Source of the DNA: Saccharicrinis sp963677245 | Lineage (GTDB): Bacteria; Bacteroidota; Bacteroidia; Bacteroidales; Marinilabiliaceae | NCBI GenBank assembly: GCA_963677245.1 | Contig: OY781921.1 | Coordinates: forward strand, 3,348,001-3,412,000 | Length of the DNA: 64,000 nucleotides | Direction of reading: 5' to 3' | Shown: positions 8,579 through 16,520 of the stretch, piece after piece | Position numbering within the stretch: the first letter of the stretch is position 1 | Layout: each line of letters opens with the position of its first letter | Position numbers and translations under genes: made by a program | The notes under the pieces: generated by a model | Told to the model about the DNA's origin: nothing | Database searches by the model: none | Seen by the model: the letters and a program-made list of their open reading frames with translations, nothing else

Positions 8579-10288
8579 ATGAGACTATTCAATAAAAAGA
8601 ACCGACTGAAATGGATAAGCGGAACACTGTTGGTTGCAGTGCTTTCTGCTGGTTTGGTCGGTTTTAATAATGATGACAACCGTAATTTTGCCATCGTTAA
8701 AAACCTGGACATTTTTTATACGCTGTTCAGAGAATTAAACAGTTACTATGTCGATGATACCGATCCAGAGAAATTGATCAAAACCGGAATTAATGAAATG
8801 TTGGAATCTCTTGATCCATATACAACCTATATTCCAGAGGATGATATGGAAGATTTCAAATTCATGACAACCGGTGAGTATGGAGGAATGGGTTCTTTAA
8901 TTTCTAAAATTGGTGAATATGTAGTCATTGCTGAACCTTACGAAGGTTTTCCTGCGCAAAAAGCTGGATTAAAAGCTGGTGATAAAATTCTAAAGATTGA
9001 TGGAAAAAATGTAGTTGGAAAACCAACTTCTGCTGTAAGCGATTTATTAAAAGGAACGCCAAATACTCCGTTAAAACTTACTGTTGAACGCCCTGGTGAA
9101 GATAAGCCTTTGGATATTGAAATTATCCGTCAGAAAATATCCATTAACCCGGTTCCTTACTACGGAATGGTATCGGATAAAACCGGAATCATCATCTTAA
9201 ATAATTTTACCCAAAATTGCTCTAAAGAAGTATCTAAGGCCTTGGTAGATCTAAAAGAAAATCAAGGTGCTGAAAGTATAATTCTTGATCTAAGAGGAAA
9301 CCCTGGAGGTTTGTTAGATGACGCAGTTAAAATCGTGAACTTATTTGTTAAAAAAGGAAGCGAAGTGGTTTCAACCAAGGGTAAAGTAAGCCAGTGGGAC
9401 AAAATATACAGAGCTACTTCAGAACCGGTGGATACAGTGATTCCTGTGGCCGTTTTAATTAGTCGTGGTTCGGCTTCGGCTTCTGAAATTGTTGCAGGTA
9501 GTTTACAGGATATGGACAGAGCCGTTTTAATTGGTCAACGCTCATTCGGAAAAGGTTTGGTGCAAACAACCCGTCCATTATCATATAACTCCAAATTAAA
9601 AGTAACTACTGCCAAGTATTATATTCCTAGTGGAAGATGTATTCAGGCAGTGGATTATAGCCATAGAAACGATGATGGAAGTGTTGGCTTAGTGCCGGAT
9701 TCCTTAATTACTGAATTTAAAACTTTTGGCGGACGTTCAGTATTCGACGGAGGAGGTGTTTCTCCTGATGTTAAAGTTGACATCTCAAAATATGGGAATA
9801 TCTCGTTTGCATTAGTTGCGCAATCGATGTTATTCAATTATGCTACTGAATTTGCTGTTAAATATGAAGAAATTGATGAACCAACTTCATTTAAGGTGAG
9901 TGATGAAATTTTTGAAGAATTCAAACAGTTTGTAGCTGCCAAAGAAGATTTTAAATATGAATCTGCGACTCAGGATGCTTTGAAAAAGCTAAAAGATACT
10001 GCACAAAAAGAGGATTACTACAGCAAAGCTAAAGGGGAATTTGAAGCGCTTGAAAAATTACTTAAGCTAGATGTACAGAAAGACTTAGATATTTTTAAAC
10101 CTGAAATTAGTGAGCTATTAGGAAGCGAAATTGTTAAACGCTACTATTATCAAAAAGGAGCTATCCAATTCTCACTTCAGGAAGACAAAGAGTTAGCGAA
10201 AGCTATTGAGGTACTTAATAATCCAAGTGAATACAATGGTATTTTGAATGGTACAGTACTTAGCCACGCTGGCGATAGAAGAAAATAA
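8579..10288 (+). CDS. C-terminal processing peptidase (S41 family, Ctp)
   Basis: A periplasmic serine protease that trims or degrades exported proteins. Residues 11-30 form an uncleaved anchor or signal segment. A PDZ domain spans about 95-175, and the S41 catalytic domain about 190-385. The Ser/Lys dyad is Ser300 in GSASASEI and Lys325 in FGKGLVQ, spaced 25 residues as in E. coli Prc (430/455). A helical C-terminal extension (about 430-569) rich in Glu and Lys is typical of the Bacteroidota versions. It starts 29 bp after cysH, so cotranscription is possible, but no functional link is known. A convergent terminator follows. Confidence 0.92.
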   Translation: MRLFNKKNRLKWISGTLLVAVLSAGLVGFNNDDNRNFAIVKNLDIFYTLFRELNSYYVDDTDPEKLIKTGINEMLESLDPYTTYIPEDDMEDFKFMTTGEYGGMGSLISKIGEYVVIAEPYEGFPAQKAGLKAGDKILKIDGKNVVGKPTSAVSDLLKGTPNTPLKLTVERPGEDKPLDIEIIRQKISINPVPYYGMVSDKTGIIILNNFTQNCSKEVSKALVDLKENQGAESIILDLRGNPGGLLDDAVKIVNLFVKKGSEVVSTKGKVSQWDKIYRATSEPVDTVIPVAVLISRGSASASEIVAGSLQDMDRAVLIGQRSFGKGLVQTTRPLSYNSKLKVTTAKYYIPSGRCIQAVDYSHRNDDGSVGLVPDSLITEFKTFGGRSVFDGGGVSPDVKVDISKYGNISFALVAQSMLFNYATEFAVKYEEIDEPTSFKVSDEIFEEFKQFVAAKEDFKYESATQDALKKLKDTAQKEDYYSKAKGEFEALEKLLKLDVQKDLDIFKPEISELLGSEIVKRYYYQKGAIQFSLQEDKELAKAIEVLNNPSEYNGILNGTVLSHAGDRRK

Positions 10289-10309
10289 CAAATAGAAATC
10301 TCAATCATA

Positions 10310-10345
10310 AAAAGAGCTTCACTTAGGTGAGGCTCTTTTATTTTT
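10310..10345. terminator. Convergent terminator between ctp and tcdA
   Basis: AAAAGAGC-TTCAC pairs with GTGAG-GCTCTTTT around a 4-nt loop, with A-rich and T-rich flanks suited to both strands. It overlaps the stop codon of tcdA. Confidence 0.8.
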
Positions 10346-11051
10346 CTGCTAAATCCCTGATTACCTTACTAGCCACAAAACATCCAAAAATAGCTGGCAA
10401 ATAAGAGATTGTTCCTACGGTTGTTTTTTTATTTCTTTCACCTTCGGTTTTTATCACGCACTCTTTAGGCACTTCTTCTGATGAAAAAACAACAGGTACT
10501 CCCTTTCTGATGCCATCTTTGTACAACCTTTTGCGGACCATTCTGGCCAAATTACAATACTTTGTATTTGAAATATCAGCTAATTGAACTTTGGAAGGAT
10601 CTATTTTGCCACCGGCACCCATAGACGAAATAATGGGTAAATTTAAAAGTACCGATTCTCGTATTAAAGCAACTTTTGGTGCTAAAGTATCAATCGCATC
10701 CACCACATAATCAAAACCTGATTGCAACAAATCTTTAAAAGCAGATTCATCCATAAAATCTGCAATGGTATTCAGCTGAATATCCGGGTTTATATCCAGT
10801 AATCGCTGCTCCATCACTTCAGCTTTTAACTGTCCATTTGTGCTGCATAAAGCAGGTAATTGCCTGTTTCTATTACTCGGATTAACGGTATCACCATCAA
10901 TAATGGTCATTTTTCCAATACCGGCACGCGCAATCATTTCGGCCGCATAAGCACCTACTCCACCTAATCCTACAACCAACACATGTTTTTCAGAAAGTTC
11001 TTTTAATGTTTCTTCACCAAACAAAAGTTGGGTTCTTTCTAACCAATCCAT
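10338..11051 (-). CDS. tcdA: tRNA threonylcarbamoyladenosine dehydratase TcdA
   Basis: An E1-like enzyme that cyclises t6A37 of tRNA to ct6A using ATP. The nucleotide-binding VVGLGGVGAYAAEMIARAG is at 26-44, followed by the acidic IIDGDTVNPSNRNRQLPAL block and DAIDTLAPKVALI. A Cys-containing segment CVIKTEGERNKKTTVGTISYLPAIFGC lies near the C-terminus. The length, 237 residues, is normal. The start overlaps the end of the upstream TatD-family gene by 13 bp, so the two are cotranscribed. Confidence 0.92.
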   Translation of the reverse strand: MDWLERTQLLFGEETLKELSEKHVLVVGLGGVGAYAAEMIARAGIGKMTIIDGDTVNPSNRNRQLPALCSTNGQLKAEVMEQRLLDINPDIQLNTIADFMDESAFKDLLQSGFDYVVDAIDTLAPKVALIRESVLLNLPIISSMGAGGKIDPSKVQLADISNTKYCNLARMVRKRLYKDGIRKGVPVVFSSEEVPKECVIKTEGERNKKTTVGTISYLPAIFGCFVASKVIRDLAEK

Positions 11052-11683
11052 CTTTTAAAATTATTTTCAATTCTTTTTTCCAACAAACCCACTGGCATAT
11101 TTAAAAGTTTAGCTGCCTGCTGATAAATTTCACTAATTGAAATGTTTTTGTCATCGGTTTCAAACAAAACAAAATCCAAATCTACCTGGTTTAAAATAGT
11201 TTGAAATTTATCTGGATGTACCATAATGGCCGCCCCAAAAGAAATAAAAATATTTTGACTGGAAAATTGAAGAGCCAATTCTTTGGAACCCTGAAAGCCA
11301 TGAACCAACCATGGCATAGTTGCAGTAAGTTTATTTCGCATTTCAAGGATGAAATGATGTGTTTTTACGGAGTGGATAACTATTGGGAGCTTATGTTTTT
11401 CAGAAAGCTCAATATGGCACTTAAAAACGTTTTTTTGTATTTCTATGTTATCCATATTTTTATCCAAACCACACTCTCCTACAACTGCAATTTTTTGATT
11501 TTGACATAAAGCCTCCAGTTGTATTAACGCTTCATCGATATTTATATCTTTTAAAAACCACGGATGCAAACCTGCCGATAACAAATCATTTTCTCTTACC
11601 TCAGGTATTGATTGATAAGGATAAAAGTTAATAACTGAAATATCAGCTGATGAAGGTTGATGTGTATGCGCATTGATAATCAT
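11039..11683 (-). CDS. TatD-family metal-dependent hydrolase
   Basis: A TIM-barrel deoxyribonuclease-like hydrolase of the amidohydrolase superfamily. The metal ligands expected for TatD can be seen: His5 and His7 in NAHTH, the Glu of VGECGLDK, His of IVIHSVKTHH, His of LVHGFQG and Asp of FETDDK. At 214 residues it is about 40 shorter than E. coli TatD, as in the compact Bacteroidota forms. It overlaps tcdA and probably forms a two-gene operon with it. The substrate is unknown. Confidence 0.85.
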   Translation of the reverse strand: MIINAHTHQPSSADISVINFYPYQSIPEVRENDLLSAGLHPWFLKDINIDEALIQLEALCQNQKIAVVGECGLDKNMDNIEIQKNVFKCHIELSEKHKLPIVIHSVKTHHFILEMRNKLTATMPWLVHGFQGSKELALQFSSQNIFISFGAAIMVHPDKFQTILNQVDLDFVLFETDDKNISISEIYQQAAKLLNMPVGLLEKRIENNFKRWIG

Positions 11684-11694
11684 AGATACAAAAT

Positions 11695-11725
11695 AAAAGG
11701 TTCTGATGGAAAAACCACCAGAACC
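11695..11725 (-). terminator. Terminator after the M56 peptidase gene
   Basis: GGTTCTG.TGG pairs with CCA.CAGAACC. On the minus strand it is followed by TTTTATTTTG, so it ends the blaI-M56 transcript before the TatD gene. Confidence 0.7.
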
Positions 11726-11734
11726 AATATTTTT

Positions 11735-13435
11735 CTAATCCATATCTAAATTTTTTTGGGTCAACGTTATTGGATATCTTTTCTTGTATTTATTCATGTA
11801 CTTCTTTTGATCAGCACTTAATGATTTCTGACTATACAGTTTTTGATAATTTATTCCTTCAAAAAACGCCATTTGCTTTCTTTTATCATTAACCGCTTTG
11901 AAAACTACATCAACTATAGCTATATAATCTTTAAATGAAGTATTATTATCATAAGTATACAGCATAACGTACTTTGCATTTTCTTCTATATACTTGCTTA
12001 AATCGTTATAAACCTCTCCTGCATAGGGTTTTTTAGCTTGTTCAATCTTAAAAAGGTTATCAAATGTATTCTCATCCAACATAACTGCGTCCATTGGTGG
12101 TAAAAGCATAAATAATGCTGTTTGATGATCTGATTTTTCATTTTTGGCTACAAACCCGAATTTCAATAGATCATGCTTTCTCAATGCATATCTAATTTTA
12201 TCCACTTTATCCATTGTGACAGACTCATCTATCTCCAAAAGAACAGACTTCATTTTAATATTGGATGCATCTTCTGTTTTCTTAATGGAACGAATGATAT
12301 CATCAATTTTGTTAATATCCTTTTTTACTCCTTTGTAAAAAAATCCATTCTTATTAAGAGTAAAAGTGCATAATATGAAATCTTTATCGTACTGTTTAAC
12401 CGATTTAACAGTTGGAATATTCACCTTTTGTTCTACTAAAGACTCATTATTCATCACTTTCTGTGAAACATTCTGCTTAACCTTTTTATTTGCAACTGTA
12501 TAATTAGCAAAAAATAGTGCAGTAAAAACTAATATTGGAATGACTAATAAAGCTTTTAACTTCGCTAATCTTCCGGATTTTATTTTATTCATCATGGCTA
12601 TTCGTTTTTTAATTGATAATAAATTAAAATTATTGACCAGCTCAACTGAGCGAATGCTGATTAACTGACTCAGTAAAAGAGACTGATAATCGAATAAGGC
12701 ATGTCCCTGTTCTAACACCTTTCTGTCGGCAATGTACTCATGACATGTTTTCATCGATTTCTGTATGCGCCATGTTAAAGGATTAAACCATTGCAGCAAA
12801 CTAATTCCCTGCGCAATAAGTAAATCCCATGAATGCTTATGGTCCACATGAACTTTCTCATGGGCCAATACCTGCTCAAATTCGTTGGGTTTAAGCATTT
12901 CCTTATTTAAGAACACCCATTTTAAAAACGAAAAAGACGGTACCTTCTCTTTCATTAAAACCAGGTGAATTCCATTAACCTGCACAATATGATTCTTACG
13001 AATATGACTGCGCAAATAAAGAATAAGAATGCCCAACCTCACCACAAAAAAGAGCAATCCTGTTATATATACGTAAAAAATAATGCTGGATAAATTCCAT
13101 GAAGATTCATTGAAAACTCCCTTGTCCTGAACTTTTACAACTGAGCCTAATTGCTCATAAGATACGGCATATTCCGGATCTGTGAGCCTGATCATATCTT
13201 CATAGTAATTTCTAAAGGAACTAATTTGCTGAATAGTCGGAGACAAACCTGTTGTTTCTTCGGGGCTAAACTGCAAAGGAATCAATGGCAGAACCATAGA
13301 TAAAACGATGCTTGCCAATAAATAAATCCGGTTAAAATTAAAGTAGGTTTCCTTTCGAAAGAAAACGATGTATCCTAAATAAAACAAGGATAAACATAAA
13401 CCCGATTCAAGCAGATAGATTAAAAAATCACTCAT
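11735..13435 (-). CDS. M56-family (BlaR1-like) membrane metallopeptidase
   Basis: Probably senses a signal at the envelope and inactivates the partner repressor BlaI. The protein has 566 residues. Membrane segments lie near 7-26, 36-53, 117-141 and 294-314. The zinc motif HEKVH (192-196) sits in a cytoplasmic domain between segments 3 and 4, as in BlaR1/MecR1. The C-terminal 250 residues lie outside the membrane and show no penicillin-binding SxxK domain that I can recognise, so beta-lactams are not the obvious signal. The start overlaps blaI by 8 bp, which indicates translational coupling. Confidence 0.87.
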   Translation of the reverse strand: MSDFLIYLLESGLCLSLFYLGYIVFFRKETYFNFNRIYLLASIVLSMVLPLIPLQFSPEETTGLSPTIQQISSFRNYYEDMIRLTDPEYAVSYEQLGSVVKVQDKGVFNESSWNLSSIIFYVYITGLLFFVVRLGILILYLRSHIRKNHIVQVNGIHLVLMKEKVPSFSFLKWVFLNKEMLKPNEFEQVLAHEKVHVDHKHSWDLLIAQGISLLQWFNPLTWRIQKSMKTCHEYIADRKVLEQGHALFDYQSLLLSQLISIRSVELVNNFNLLSIKKRIAMMNKIKSGRLAKLKALLVIPILVFTALFFANYTVANKKVKQNVSQKVMNNESLVEQKVNIPTVKSVKQYDKDFILCTFTLNKNGFFYKGVKKDINKIDDIIRSIKKTEDASNIKMKSVLLEIDESVTMDKVDKIRYALRKHDLLKFGFVAKNEKSDHQTALFMLLPPMDAVMLDENTFDNLFKIEQAKKPYAGEVYNDLSKYIEENAKYVMLYTYDNNTSFKDYIAIVDVVFKAVNDKRKQMAFFEGINYQKLYSQKSLSADQKKYMNKYKKRYPITLTQKNLDMD

Positions 13436-13802
13436 TTTTCTTCCTTTTTAGTTCTTCCAGCATTTCTATTGCTTCATTTACATCTTCTATTTTAAGGTTT
13501 TTTGTTTCGGAGAAGAAATTGACAACCTGTGAGATCGAATTATTAAAATATCCCTTTACCAATTTACCCAACTGGCCTTTGCGATATTCTTCTTTAGAAA
13601 TTAAAGGAAAATACTCGTATGTTCCCCCATACTTGTTAAAACCAACAATTTCTTTTTTAACCAATACTCTTACAATGGTTGATACACTATTATAAGGAGG
13701 TTTAGGATCTGGATGCTTAGCTACAATATCTTTGATAAATCCTTTTTCCAACTCCCATAAATATTGCATTATTTTTTCTTCTGCCTTTGTTAAAGTTATC
13801 AT
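13428..13802 (-). CDS. BlaI/MecI-family transcriptional repressor
   Basis: A 124-residue winged-helix repressor. The N-terminal half, from LTKAEEKIMQYLWELEKGFIKDIV, carries the DNA-binding domain (helix-turn-helix around PPYNSVSTIVRVLVKK), and the C-terminal half is a dimerisation helix. In the family the repressor is cut or released by its M56 partner, here encoded immediately downstream. Palindromic sequences upstream are candidate operators, so autoregulation is likely. Confidence 0.9.
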   Translation of the reverse strand: MITLTKAEEKIMQYLWELEKGFIKDIVAKHPDPKPPYNSVSTIVRVLVKKEIVGFNKYGGTYEYFPLISKEEYRKGQLGKLVKGYFNNSISQVVNFFSETKNLKIEDVNEAIEMLEELKRKKNE

Positions 13803-13835
13803 CGTATTCTAAGTTAGTTAATCAGCAATTCAAAC

Positions 13836-13865
13836 CTACAACTTATTTTTAAGTTACGCAACTTA
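13836..13865. promoter_or_regulatory. Candidate BlaI operator next to the blaI start
   Basis: AACTTA, a 4-nt spacer and TAAGTT form an inverted repeat (13840-13855). A third AACTTA follows at 13860-13865, and CTACA precedes the array. It lies 34-63 bp upstream of the blaI ATG, in the promoter area. Binding by BlaI is inferred from position and symmetry only. Confidence 0.4.
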
Positions 13866-13948
13866 TTTATAAATATTTCAACGTAATTTTAAGTTTAAAA
13901 TGAAATATGTGGTTTCTACACTTTTATATTTCCACACTTTGTTGACCC

Positions 13949-13974
13949 ATAGTGTAGATATTTTTCTACACTAT
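13949..13974. promoter_or_regulatory. Perfect 10-bp inverted repeat, candidate BlaI operator
   Basis: ATAGTGTAGA, a 6-nt spacer and TCTACACTAT. Half-sites of the same type (TCTACACTTT at 13915-13924, TCCACACTTT at 13931-13940) lie just beside it. Family operators are known to contain TACA/TGTA half-sites, which fits. It sits between blaI and the small membrane peptide gene, so it could control either. Confidence 0.55.
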
Positions 13975-14115
13975 TACATATTTTGATGTAATTTAAAATC
14001 AACACTTTTATTTTACAACTCTGATTATTTGCACTTTACGCAAATCACTAATGATTAGTCTAATTTATGGCACAAAATTCCCTTTACTCTTATCCGGAAA
14101 CAAAAAATAAAAACA

Positions 14116-14277
14116 ATGTTAGACCATACATTTATAAATAAACTAGCAGCTTTGGTAATTACTTCTTTGATTTTAGTAATAGGATTAGTATTGCTAAAAA
14201 CAGCCAGTTTACCGGATGTAACAACTCCGGATCATAATGGTCATCAATTAACTATTTACGAAAAGACTATCATGTAG
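14116..14277 (+). CDS. 53-residue single-span membrane peptide
   Basis: A small frame beginning with ATG: residues 1-9 are polar, 10-29 are a strong hydrophobic helix (LAALVITSLILVIGLVLLKT), and 30-53 are a short polar tail with HNGHQ. I do not recognise a family. Support for a real gene comes from its position. It lies between a perfect inverted repeat upstream and a strong terminator 126 bp downstream, in an intergenic region that otherwise has no product. It may belong to the BlaI regulon; that is inference. Confidence 0.5.
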   Translation: MLDHTFINKLAALVITSLILVIGLVLLKTASLPDVTTPDHNGHQLTIYEKTIM

Positions 14278-14294
14278 TATTTCTCATATCAATA

Positions 14295-14353
14295 GGTATC
14301 GATCTCATAACACAACACACACAACACAAATCAACACAACAAAATTCGATACC
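14295..14353 (+). other. Hairpin with a long CA-rich loop in the 3' region of the small peptide transcript
   Basis: GGTATCGA (14295-14302) and TCGATACC (14346-14353) pair perfectly around a 43-nt loop made almost only of A and C. It lies between the small gene and the strong terminator, so it would be in the 3' UTR or in a small RNA ending at that terminator. Confidence 0.4.
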
Positions 14354-14402
14354 ACTTACTCTAGACTATTGTTACCATATATAGTTAAATGTAGTTCTAG
14401 GC

Positions 14403-14434
14403 TGCGGGTCAAAACGTTGACCCGCATTTTTTTT
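14403..14434 (+). terminator. Strong intrinsic terminator
   Basis: TGCGGGTCAA and TTGACCCGCA form a 10-bp GC-rich stem with the loop AACG, followed by eight T. It is the clearest terminator in the window and ends whatever transcript carries the 53-residue gene. Confidence 0.9.
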
Positions 14435-14548
14435 GCCTTATTTAAACCTATTGGCTAAAATATTAAAGCACTTTACTTCGTTTAATAAAACAGATGTTTT
14501 ATATTGCCTGCTTGTGTTTACCTGTTGGGTTTGACATTTTAACTATTT

Positions 14549-15877
14549 ATGGCAAGAATTTTAATTGTAGACGATGATACTTCCTTTGGGTTGATGATTG
14601 AAGGCTTTTTGAAAAGAAAAGACTTTGACACAGCTTATGTGAGTAGTTTTAGTAAAGCTAGTGATATCATTCAATCCTCGCAATTCGATTTGGTTTTAAC
14701 CGATTACCGACTTGATAATGGTACTGGTTTAGATCTGATTCCCATAATTAAACAACAAAATAGTAAAACACCGGTGGTTTTAATTACCGCCTATTCTGAT
14801 ATTCGTATTGCTGTAAATGCCATAAAACTTGGTGCATTTGAATATATTGCCAAGCCGGTTAATCCGGATGAATTACTACACGTTATCAAACGAGGAATTA
14901 GCAAAAAAAACAATGCGAAAGAAGTTCCTGTTGAAAAAACCGAAAGTAAGTACATCAAAGGCATTAGTAGATACGCAGAACAAATTGACCAACAAATTGA
15001 GCTAATATCCGGCACAGAATTATCTGTTCTAATCTTAGGTGAAAGTGGCGTGGGAAAAGAGTTTGTAGCTCAACGAATTCATGAATTGAGTAATAGAAGT
15101 CATAAACCATTTGTAGCCGTAGATTGTGGTGCTTTACATACTGACATTGCCAGCAGCGAGCTATTTGGACATAAAAAAGGATCGTTTACCGGTGCACTCG
15201 AAGACAAAGAGGGCCATTTTGAAAATGTAAAAGACGGCACCATCTTTTTAGACGAAATAGGTAATTTAAGCTACGACGTTCAGGTAAAATTATTGCGAGC
15301 CATTCAGGAAAGAAAGGGACGAAGATTGGGAAGTAATGATGAATATCCAATTAATTGCCGCATCATTGCCGCCACCAACGAAGATCTGCGAACAACCTCA
15401 TTTAGTGGAAAATTCAGGGAAGATTTATATCATCGCTTAAATGAGTTTTCTATTAACCTACTTCCTTTGCGCGATCGTAAAGAAGATATAGCAGTATATG
15501 GGAAACGATTTTTAGAGATGGCTTCGAAGGAATTCAGCAAAGAGAATATTCAATTAGGTGAACAAGTAGAACGTATATTCTCGAGCTATGAATGGCCGGG
15601 TAATTTGCGGGAGTTAAGAAATGTAATCCGCCGGGCTGTATTATTATCAAGAGATTCTGAAATTACACTTCATGAACTTCCTCCTGAGATTCAGCAAGCT
15701 CCGATTATTGCTGATGGTCCAAAGCAACTTAAAGACGCTAAAGTCCAATCTGAAAAAGAATTAATTATTGAAACACTGGAACAAACCAAATACAACAAGG
15801 CAAAAACCGCACGTATTTTAGGAATCGACCGCAAAACATTGTATAACAAAATTAGCAGATACAATATTGATGCTTAA
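14549..15877 (+). CDS. Sigma-54-dependent response regulator (NtrC type)
   Basis: Activates sigma-54 promoters when phosphorylated. A receiver domain lies at 1-120 with the phospho-acceptor Asp52 in LTDYRL and the Lys in AKPVN. The AAA+ domain (about 135-370) has Walker A GESGVGKE (164-171), the sigma-54 contact loop GSFTGA (211-216, Ser in place of the usual Ala), and Walker B TIFLDEIG (231-238). A Fis-type helix-turn-helix ends the protein (KAKTARILGIDRKTLYNKISRY). Length is 442 residues. The hybrid kinase gene 640 bp downstream on the other strand is a possible partner. Confidence 0.93.
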   Translation: MARILIVDDDTSFGLMIEGFLKRKDFDTAYVSSFSKASDIIQSSQFDLVLTDYRLDNGTGLDLIPIIKQQNSKTPVVLITAYSDIRIAVNAIKLGAFEYIAKPVNPDELLHVIKRGISKKNNAKEVPVEKTESKYIKGISRYAEQIDQQIELISGTELSVLILGESGVGKEFVAQRIHELSNRSHKPFVAVDCGALHTDIASSELFGHKKGSFTGALEDKEGHFENVKDGTIFLDEIGNLSYDVQVKLLRAIQERKGRRLGSNDEYPINCRIIAATNEDLRTTSFSGKFREDLYHRLNEFSINLLPLRDRKEDIAVYGKRFLEMASKEFSKENIQLGEQVERIFSSYEWPGNLRELRNVIRRAVLLSRDSEITLHELPPEIQQAPIIADGPKQLKDAKVQSEKELIIETLEQTKYNKAKTARILGIDRKTLYNKISRYNIDA

Positions 15878-15894
15878 TTCAGAAAATCACCTAT

Positions 15895-16197
15895 TTAATC
15901 GTCGCTTCTAAGTCGGTTTTCAATATCCATATTTTGATGTAGTATTCGGATAATTTCTACGTATTCTCCTGCCTTTTTAAAGAATATCAGGTGAGATTTT
16001 ACTTTTGACATTCGGTACCCGGTTCTGATGAAATCCACTTTCCTACACAAATCAAAGTTTTCAATTACAAACTTAATCTCATCCATAATTAATTTGTAGT
16101 ATCTATCTGCCTGCTCGCGCGACCATCTGTGTAAAGTATAAAGCCATATTTTTTCTAAATCTGCAATTGCTTCAGCACTTATACGATATTTCATCAT
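15895..16197 (-). CDS. ParE/RelE-superfamily toxin
   Basis: A 100-residue protein that opens KYRISAEAIADLEKIWLYTLHRWSREQADRYY, the typical alpha-helical hairpin of ParE/RelE toxins. It ends with the VEIIRILHQNMD strand block. The Trp and the ARxxY-like spacing fit the ParE branch, which in characterised members poisons gyrase. Its ATG overlaps the antitoxin stop codon by one base (TAATG), a coupling usual for these modules. Confidence 0.87.
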   Translation of the reverse strand: MMKYRISAEAIADLEKIWLYTLHRWSREQADRYYKLIMDEIKFVIENFDLCRKVDFIRTGYRMSKVKSHLIFFKKAGEYVEIIRILHQNMDIENRLRSDD

Positions 16198-16439
16198 TAC
16201 AAGTGTTTTCGGTGTAATGCTGCAAGATGATCCTCAGGATTGAAATCTTCGATCATTTCGCTTTTCTCTCCCTCAATTAAAGTTTCTCTAAGTACATTTA
16301 ACTTCTTTTCTTCTGATTCTAATAATCGCAATGCAGATCGAACTACATCGCTTGCAGAACTATATTTTCCTGAAGCAACAGAAGAATTAATAAATTCCTC
16401 AAAATGCGAACCCAACGATATCGACGTATTCTTTCCCAT
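16197..16439 (-). CDS. ParD-family antitoxin (CopG/ribbon-helix-helix)
   Basis: An 80-residue protein opening NTSISLGSHFEEFINSSVASGKYSSASDVVRSALRLLE, the ribbon-helix-helix DNA-binding domain of ParD. The acidic C-terminal part, which in the family wraps the toxin, follows. It is encoded before the toxin, as expected, and probably represses the pair through dimer binding upstream of 16439. Confidence 0.9.
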   Translation of the reverse strand: MGKNTSISLGSHFEEFINSSVASGKYSSASDVVRSALRLLESEEKKLNVLRETLIEGEKSEMIEDFNPEDHLAALHRKHL

Positions 16440-16520
16440 ATTCTTTCACTTTTGCTCCAAAGTTACCAAATATTGGTAATTGTTTCAAGTTGTAAATCAT
16501 TAAGTAATATGCTTTACATT

